NCBI GenBank assembly: GCA_947464585.1
Contig: CANHYS010000056.1
Span: 1-8,838 of the forward strand
Direction: 5' to 3'
DNA length: 8,838 bases
Origin: Planctomycetaceae bacterium
Lineage (GTDB): Bacteria; Planctomycetota; Planctomycetia; Pirellulales; UBA1268
Below the pieces are notes generated by a model. That model ran no database searches. It saw only the letters and a list, made by a program, of their open reading frames with translations, and was not told the origin of the DNA. Below are positions 5,264 through 8,838 of this stretch, piece by piece. The stretch's first letter is position 1, and the number at the start of each line of letters is the position of its first letter. Both the position numbers and the translations under genes were made by a program.

Positions 5264-5920
5264 CTACTTGCGCTGGCCGTCGGCTGGGCCGACCGCCGTG
5301 CGTTCGCCCGGCTGCTTCGCCTGCTGGGCGGCGGCCTGCTGGGCCCGTTTCTGCAGTTCCTGGGCCACCATTTCCTGCTTGGCGATCATGTCTTCCGGGT
5401 CCTCGAAATTCAGCAGAAGCGGCGGCATGTCGTCGAAAATCTTGGTCGCCATGCCGGCCACGCGCCAGCCTTCGGGGTCGAGGCGGACGGCCCAGACCAC
5501 GTTTTCCGTCGTCGTAAAGCCATCCGGATCGGTGTCGGTCCAGGTGGTGCCCACGTGCACGAGGTCGTCGGTTCCGGCGATCACTTCGCATTCGCGGATC
5601 GAGTAGGTGGCGGTCGAATTCACGGGCGGGGCGACCGAAATGCCCAGTTCCTGGGTTTTGGCGCGGGCGACTTTGGTGAGCATGGCCTGAGCGCCAGGAT
5701 CGTCACCCCGTTTGATGGCCTCGAGGAAGGCCGTCACGGTCGCCTTGGCCGGGTCGGTGCTGGGGGCGGACCCCACTGGTGTGCCACTGTTCGAGCAGCC
5801 CGTCAGGCACAGGACCGCAAAGCCGCAGCCGGTCAGAAGGCAGGCAGCCCACAGGGAATAGACCCTCTTCCGAACGAGGCATGTCACGGGCGATCCCGAT
5901 GGTGATGGCGTGGCGGTCAT
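5264..5920 (-). CDS. Exported lipoprotein with NTF2-like domain
   Basis: A 218-residue predicted lipoprotein. ATG at 5920-5918 follows GGAGGAG by five bases. Residues 1-20 are a longish n-region with R18/K19 near its end. The hydrophobic segment (21-41) contains two lipobox-like sites, LLTGC (C32) and CLTGC (C42); C42, after the longer hydrophobic run, is the more likely lipidated cysteine. After a flexible linker, DPAKATVTAFLEAIKRGDD (56-74) and MLTKVARAKTQELG open an alpha+beta domain of NTF2-like character with strands TATYSIRECEVI, LVHVGTTWTD and ENVVWAVRLDPEGWRVAGM. The conserved-looking end ATKIFDDMPPLLLNFEDPEDM precedes a charged helix (178-200, Gln-rich). I recall similar lipoproteins in many planctomycetes, function unknown. 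It is divergent from the cytochrome gene and followed by its own terminator. Confidence 0.85.
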   Translation of the reverse strand: MTATPSPSGSPVTCLVRKRVYSLWAACLLTGCGFAVLCLTGCSNSGTPVGSAPSTDPAKATVTAFLEAIKRGDDPGAQAMLTKVARAKTQELGISVAPPVNSTATYSIRECEVIAGTDDLVHVGTTWTDTDPDGFTTTENVVWAVRLDPEGWRVAGMATKIFDDMPPLLLNFEDPEDMIAKQEMVAQELQKRAQQAAAQQAKQPGERTAVGPADGQRK

Positions 5921-6090
5921 CGTGGCTCCTCCAATTGATCAGACTGCTGGTGGCTCGTGGGGCCCGGTCACCGCCCAACCACCCGAAGATGGAGTGGCTG
6001 TGGGGGCGAAGGGGCGGGGAGACTGACAGCCTCGCTGCGGGCAGTCAAGGCGGAAAAACAGCTCGCACCGCGGCGTTTTTCGCCATGACG

Positions 6091-6117
6091 TATGATGGTC
6101 TGCCTGGCAGGCAGACC
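6091..6117 (+). promoter_or_regulatory. Candidate -10 box and perfect 21-base palindrome upstream of the cytochrome gene
   Basis: TATGAT (6091-6096) is a candidate -10 box without a good -35. It directly abuts GGTCTGCCTG-G-CAGGCAGACC (6097-6117), ten perfect base pairs around one central base. A start site would fall inside the palindrome, the classical position of a repressor operator; it could instead fold as a leader hairpin. The palindrome ends nine bases before the AGGAG ribosome-binding site (6127-6131). The rest of the 219-base divergent region (5921-6139) shows only a bulged GGCG-AAAAAC / GTTTTTCGCC inverted repeat (6049-6084). Confidence 0.5.
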
Positions 6118-6139
6118 ACGCGACGCAGGAGATTCGACC

Positions 6140-7123
6140 ATGGCACTCTCGGCAGTCTTGAAGAAGGCAGTGGCAGCCGGACTCGTCGGCTGGCTGGCGT
6201 GCACCGGTGGGCTGGGGGCGGCCCGCGAAGGCCGCTCTGCGTTGCAGCCGATCCGGCGGGCCAAGCCACCGGCCTCTGCATGGGACAAGACCACCAGCAA
6301 GATTTTCCTCGACGATGCGTTCGCTGAACTGGACGGAGAGCGGCCGGACTTCGCCGCCGCAACCAAGCCGTCAGCGACGGCAGGGGCATCCCAGTCGGGG
6401 GCCGCGACGGCGCCCGCCGCCGGCGGCTTCAAATGGTCGGCCCTTGCCTCAGAGGAGACGCTCACCGACGAGATCAAAGACATGAAGGCCGTGTTGACCG
6501 GGGTGGTGGCGAGCCAGTCGGACTTCAAGGGGGGCGGCTACGACAAGGCCCGCGAGGCGTTCAGCGCCGTCGCCCTCGCCTTTGGCGTGATCGCCGCCTA
6601 CGACCAGGAGATTCGCTGGAAGAAGGATGCGGAGACGGCCCGCGACCTGTTCGCTCGGGTCGGCTCCAACTGCAAGGTGGGGACCGACCAGTCATTCAAC
6701 GAATCGAAGCTCCGGGTCGTCGATCTGGAATCGCTGCTCGATGGCAACTCGCCCTCGTCCCGCGCCGACCGGGAGGATGATTTTCGGTGGAGCCAGGTGG
6801 CTGGCCGGCCGGCGCTGATGTCGCGGCTCGAGGCGGCCGACGCCACGCTGGCCGCCGCCGGCGCCTCGAAGGCCGATTTCGACAAGGCCATCGAACGCGT
6901 CGTGCGCGACGCCGAGATCGTGGCCCTGATCGGGGAAGTCATTCAGAAGGCCGACTATGAGTTTTTCGACGACGATACCTACCGCGGGTATGCGTCGGCG
7001 ATGCGCGATGCCGCGTTGCGTGTGCGCGACGCCGCGAAGAAGAAGGACTACGAGACCGCCCGCGCCGCCCTCGGCGAATTGAAAAAGTCGTGTGACTCAT
7101 GTCACGGCGATTACCGCAGTTGA
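6140..7123 (+). CDS. Exported two-domain cytochrome c'-like protein
   Basis: A 327-residue exported helical protein with one C-terminal heme c site, CDSCH (C318, C321, H322). ATG at 6140 has AGGAG eight bases upstream; the frame from 6092 includes non-family residues. Residues 1-27 form a signal peptide (VAAGLVGWLACTGGLGAA), and about 70-97 an Ala/Ser/Thr-rich linker. Two helical-bundle halves follow (about 105-182 and 222-325). Both end in matching segments: KKDAETARDLFARVGSNCKVG and KKDYETARAALGELKKSCDSCHG. The C-terminal CxxCH of a helical bundle is typical of cytochrome c'. The first half keeps a single Cys (C178) and no CxxCH, so it probably binds no heme in the usual way. Cytochromes c' bind gases or carry electrons in the periplasm; a role here is inference. 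I recall related planctomycete proteins with this layout. A tandem terminator follows. Confidence 0.85.
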   Translation: MALSAVLKKAVAAGLVGWLACTGGLGAAREGRSALQPIRRAKPPASAWDKTTSKIFLDDAFAELDGERPDFAAATKPSATAGASQSGAATAPAAGGFKWSALASEETLTDEIKDMKAVLTGVVASQSDFKGGGYDKAREAFSAVALAFGVIAAYDQEIRWKKDAETARDLFARVGSNCKVGTDQSFNESKLRVVDLESLLDGNSPSSRADREDDFRWSQVAGRPALMSRLEAADATLAAAGASKADFDKAIERVVRDAEIVALIGEVIQKADYEFFDDDTYRGYASAMRDAALRVRDAAKKKDYETARAALGELKKSCDSCHGDYRS

Positions 7124-7141
7124 ATACACGCGAACCATTCG

Positions 7142-7170
7142 TATCCCCCGGCTTACGCCGGGGGCTTTTA
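7142..7170 (+). terminator. Intrinsic terminator, copy 1
   Basis: CCCCCGGC (7145-7152), loop TTAC, GCCGGGGG (7157-7164), then CTTTTA. A perfect 8-bp GC stem followed by a short T-run, 18 bases after the cytochrome stop. The unit is duplicated just downstream. Very similar GGCTTACGCC hairpins are, as I recall, widespread at gene ends in planctomycete genomes. Confidence 0.88.
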
Positions 7171-7177
7171 TGGGGAG

Positions 7178-7213
7178 TATCTCTCGGCTTACGCCGGGGG
7201 CTTTTGTGGGGAG
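7178..7213 (+). terminator. Intrinsic terminator, copy 2 (tandem duplicate)
   Basis: A second 36-bp unit directly following 7142-7177. It differs in the left arm (CTCTCGGC instead of CCCCCGGC) and one base after the T-run. In a rightward transcript both C-to-T changes still pair as U-G, so the hairpin survives; in a leftward transcript they would be mismatches. Confidence 0.75.
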
Positions 7214-7223
7214 GAATCCAGCG

Positions 7224-7814
7224 TCACGACTTCCGCTGCTCGAAGAGCGACGGCAGGGGGGCAAGGTCGATGAGTTCGGCGAGACCGGCCGCGACGAGTT
7301 CACGGCCTGTCACATAGCGGTGCGTGCGGCTCCATTCGTTGATCAGGTCGGCCGACCGGCCGAAGAGATCGCACAGCAGCACGTCCATTTCATGTTCCAG
7401 TTCTGCAAAATGGCGTGACCACTCGGCAGCCTCCCTGATGCCGATGTGCTCCTCGCTCTGCCACTTCATGGGATGAAAGAGGAAGACGCTGAACGGCGTC
7501 ACCAGCCGCCGCTGGCAGGCCGCGAAGGGCCAGAGCGCGGCCGACGAGCATTCCCCCGTCACGACGGCCGTGGCCTGAATCCCACGGAGCCGCAGAAGCG
7601 TGACCAGCGACATGCCGCAGTAGGGGCTGCCGCCGGGAGAGTCGAAGTAGATCGTGCACGCCCCGCCCGGTTCGACACCCAGCAGCCGATCGGTGAGGTC
7701 GGCCTCGTTGTCGGTCAGATCGCCAACGATGGCCAGTTCCAGCGGGCCGGCGTTTTCCTGCTCTGATTCCTGGTCGTGATCGGGAGGTTTGCGTTTGGAA
7801 TCGCGCTGGCGCAT
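7224..7814 (-). CDS. ClpP-like serine peptidase (S14 fold), altered triad
   Basis: A 196-residue protein with the ClpP/crotonase-type core. ATG at 7814-7812 has GGGAGC six bases upstream; the longer frame to 7922 adds a basic stretch with no start signal. Residues 1-22 are highly charged. LELAIVGDLTDNEADLTDRL (25-44) and TIYFDSPGGSPYCGMSL (54-70) match the ClpP N-terminal core with its SPGG oxyanion loop. VVTGECSSAALWPFAACQRR (84-103) aligns with the ClpP nucleophile elbow, making S91 the nucleophile. FLFHPM puts H114 at the ClpP His position. In the region where ClpP has its catalytic Asp (before F-S-A-x-E-A..GL.D), this protein reads THRYVTGRELVAAGLAELID, so H165 replaces Asp. No signal peptide or membrane helix, no Clp ATPase nearby. 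It may be a divergent peptidase or a regulatory subunit. It converges with the cytochrome gene. Confidence 0.85.
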   Translation of the reverse strand: MRQRDSKRKPPDHDQESEQENAGPLELAIVGDLTDNEADLTDRLLGVEPGGACTIYFDSPGGSPYCGMSLVTLLRLRGIQATAVVTGECSSAALWPFAACQRRLVTPFSVFLFHPMKWQSEEHIGIREAAEWSRHFAELEHEMDVLLCDLFGRSADLINEWSRTHRYVTGRELVAAGLAELIDLAPLPSLFEQRKS

Positions 7815-7927
7815 GGCGGTGCTCCCTTCGGGGCTGCGAGAATGAACGTGGAGCTTACAATACCGTCGTCGCGAGCGTCGCGGGCCCATCGTGCAAAGGC
7901 TCGGCTGCCGCGCGAGGAGCACGTCGC

Positions 7928-8521
7928 ATGGGAATCGTTTGCCATTGCCCCAACGGGCACCGCGTGAAGGTCAAGGATTACCAGGCAGGCAAGCGCGGCC
8001 TCTGCCCGACCTGCGGGTCGAAGTTTTCCATCCCGGCGACGACAGGAGTGGAGCCCCATGCGGCCCCTGGTGCTCCGGGCATCCCGAACGATCCGCAGCT
8101 GCCGTTGGCCCGGTTCGTGCCGCTCGATCCGGCCGTCGTTGCGACGCTGCCGCGGGCCTTGCCGTTCGGGGCGGCGCGGGCCGCTGCCGAAGCTGCTGCC
8201 GCAGCCGCTGCGGCACAGGAGTCGCTGGAGCCTTTCGCGGAGACGATGCCATTGGGAACGGATCCCTTGGCTGCTGAGGTGACCGCAGTCTGGCCGGCGG
8301 AGGCCGCCGTTCGCGAGCTGCATTCGGTGATCGCCGACCGCCCCGACCTCTCCTGGCGGATCGCGTATCCCGGTGGCGAGGCCTCGGAGCCGGTGGACGC
8401 CGCGACCATGCAGGAGTGGCTGGCAGGCGGGCAGGCAGAGGGGTCGGAACTGGTCTGGCGAGCCGATTGGCCCGAGTGGCTGCCGGTTCGTGGCGTTTTT
8501 CCGGAGTATTTTGCCAGTTAG
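7928..8521 (+). CDS. Zinc-ribbon protein with C-terminal GYF_2-like domain
   Basis: A 197-residue protein. ATG at 7928 has GAGGAG eight bases upstream. Residues 5-36 form a small zinc ribbon with C5, C7 and C26-x2-C29, reading CHCPNGHRVKVKDYQAGKRG then LCPTCGSKFSIP; H11 may also take part. A low-complexity Pro/Ala linker follows, including an Ala-rich helix (82-97, AARAAAEAAAAAAAAQ). Residues about 143-195 (WRIAYPGGEASEPVDAATMQEWL, then GSELVWRADWPEWLPV) match the GYF_2 type of peptide-binding fold, with the W at start and the WPEW near the end. I recall this ribbon-plus-GYF_2 layout in planctomycetes, where it is thought to mediate protein contacts; its partner is unknown. No signal peptide, so likely cytoplasmic. 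It diverges from the ClpP-like gene over a 113-base gap. Confidence 0.85.
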   Translation: MGIVCHCPNGHRVKVKDYQAGKRGLCPTCGSKFSIPATTGVEPHAAPGAPGIPNDPQLPLARFVPLDPAVVATLPRALPFGAARAAAEAAAAAAAAQESLEPFAETMPLGTDPLAAEVTAVWPAEAAVRELHSVIADRPDLSWRIAYPGGEASEPVDAATMQEWLAGGQAEGSELVWRADWPEWLPVRGVFPEYFAS

Positions 8522-8657
8522 CCGCAGGGATTGGCAGGCTTTTTCGGCGGTGGAAGTCCTCCTGGTGTGATAGAGTCAGGGGCCGCCACGGTTTAAGGTA
8601 GGTCCGGCCGCCATGGCATCACTACGCACCATTCACATCACGAGGAGAATGTCCCAC

Positions 8658-8838
8658 ATGCGCTGCGTCCCACTCACACTCGTTGGCCTGATTGTCGCGA
8701 TCCTGCCGCTCGTTGGGGCCGCCCCGGCCGTCGCGCAGGCGGTTGTTGCAGAGGACACGCGTGCCTTTTCCATCGGCGGCGGCTCATTCCTGCTCGAGGC
8801 TCCGGCCGGCTGGAAGCGGGTGCAGCCGAAGTCGGGGA
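8658..8838 (+). CDS. Secreted protein, N-terminal part (runs off the right edge)
   Basis: The first 60 codons of a secreted protein. ATG at 8658 has GAGGAG (8642-8647) ten bases upstream and opens a clean signal peptide, MRC then VPLTLVGLIVAILPLVGAAP, cut near AVA-Q. An in-frame ATG at 8613 with AAGG-like bases upstream would add 15 residues and push the signal start inward, so I prefer 8658. The mature start (AEDTRAFSIGGGSFLLEAPA then GWKRVQPKSG) looks like the opening of a beta-rich domain; 'GWKRV' after a strand resembles planctomycete secreted proteins of unknown role that I recall. The gap from 8522 to 8657 shows no clear terminator or promoter. Confidence 0.75.
   Translation, partial: MRCVPLTLVGLIVAILPLVGAAPAVAQAVVAEDTRAFSIGGGSFLLEAPAGWKRVQPKSG

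Noticed and set aside
5126..5905. Plus-strand open frame over the lipoprotein gene
   Set aside because: Composition is Gly/Arg/His-rich shadow coding; the minus strand has the Shine-Dalgarno site, signal peptide and lipobox.

Overview
The window looks like a piece of a planctomycete chromosome, probably Pirellulales-like. This rests on recalled family resemblance, not a search. The signs are a GC-rich background, a zinc-ribbon/GYF_2-like protein, a two-domain cytochrome c'-like protein, a repeat-rich secreted Cys/Gly protein, an NTF2-like lipoprotein and a small 'IRRRGF' protein. Genes are short transcription units on both strands with good Shine-Dalgarno sites, and several convergent pairs share or are followed by hairpin terminators.

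Left region (1-2210). A leftward pair holds an HD-domain phosphohydrolase (163-723) and an unknown gene that overlaps its stop codon and runs off the left edge (1-166). Next is a leftward type II toxin-antitoxin pair: antitoxin 1098-1334 and RelE/ParE-type toxin 863-1123, the toxin probably starting at a TTG inside the antitoxin gene. A hairpin overlaps the toxin stop. About 385 bases without a gene (1380-1764) carry a hairpin, a 27-bp palindrome and a pyrimidine-rich leader before a small rightward gene (1765-2045) that appears frameshifted. A leftward tRNA-Gly(CCC) at 2138-2210 closes the region. The left part is visibly less GC-rich than the right (31/60 G+C in 481-540 against 45/60 in 3001-3060). 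With the toxin-antitoxin pair and the tRNA boundary this suggests acquired DNA, but no attachment-site duplication was found.

Middle region (2211-5263). A rightward AsmA-like membrane-anchored protein (2393-4186) converges on a leftward secreted Cys-rich repeat protein (4337-4792), with a strong bidirectional terminator between them. The 470 bases beyond hold no recognisable gene. They contain a dyad in the Cys-rich gene's leader, the terminator of the next leftward gene and a GGGCCC-rich patch.

Right region (5264-8838). A leftward lipoprotein (5264-5920) and a rightward cytochrome c'-like protein (6140-7123) diverge from a 219-base intergenic region with a perfect 21-base palindrome. The cytochrome gene ends in a tandemly duplicated 36-bp terminator facing a leftward ClpP-like serine peptidase (7224-7814). 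That gene diverges from a zinc-ribbon/GYF_2-like protein (7928-8521). The window ends in the start of a secreted protein (8658 onward).

Most products are predicted to be envelope or exported proteins. I see no single pathway linking them and no clear new multi-gene system. The best leads are the duplicated cytochrome c' fold with one lost heme site, the ClpP-like protein with an altered triad, the coupled HD/unknown pair, the frameshifted small gene, and the duplicated terminator that keeps pairing through G-U wobbles.
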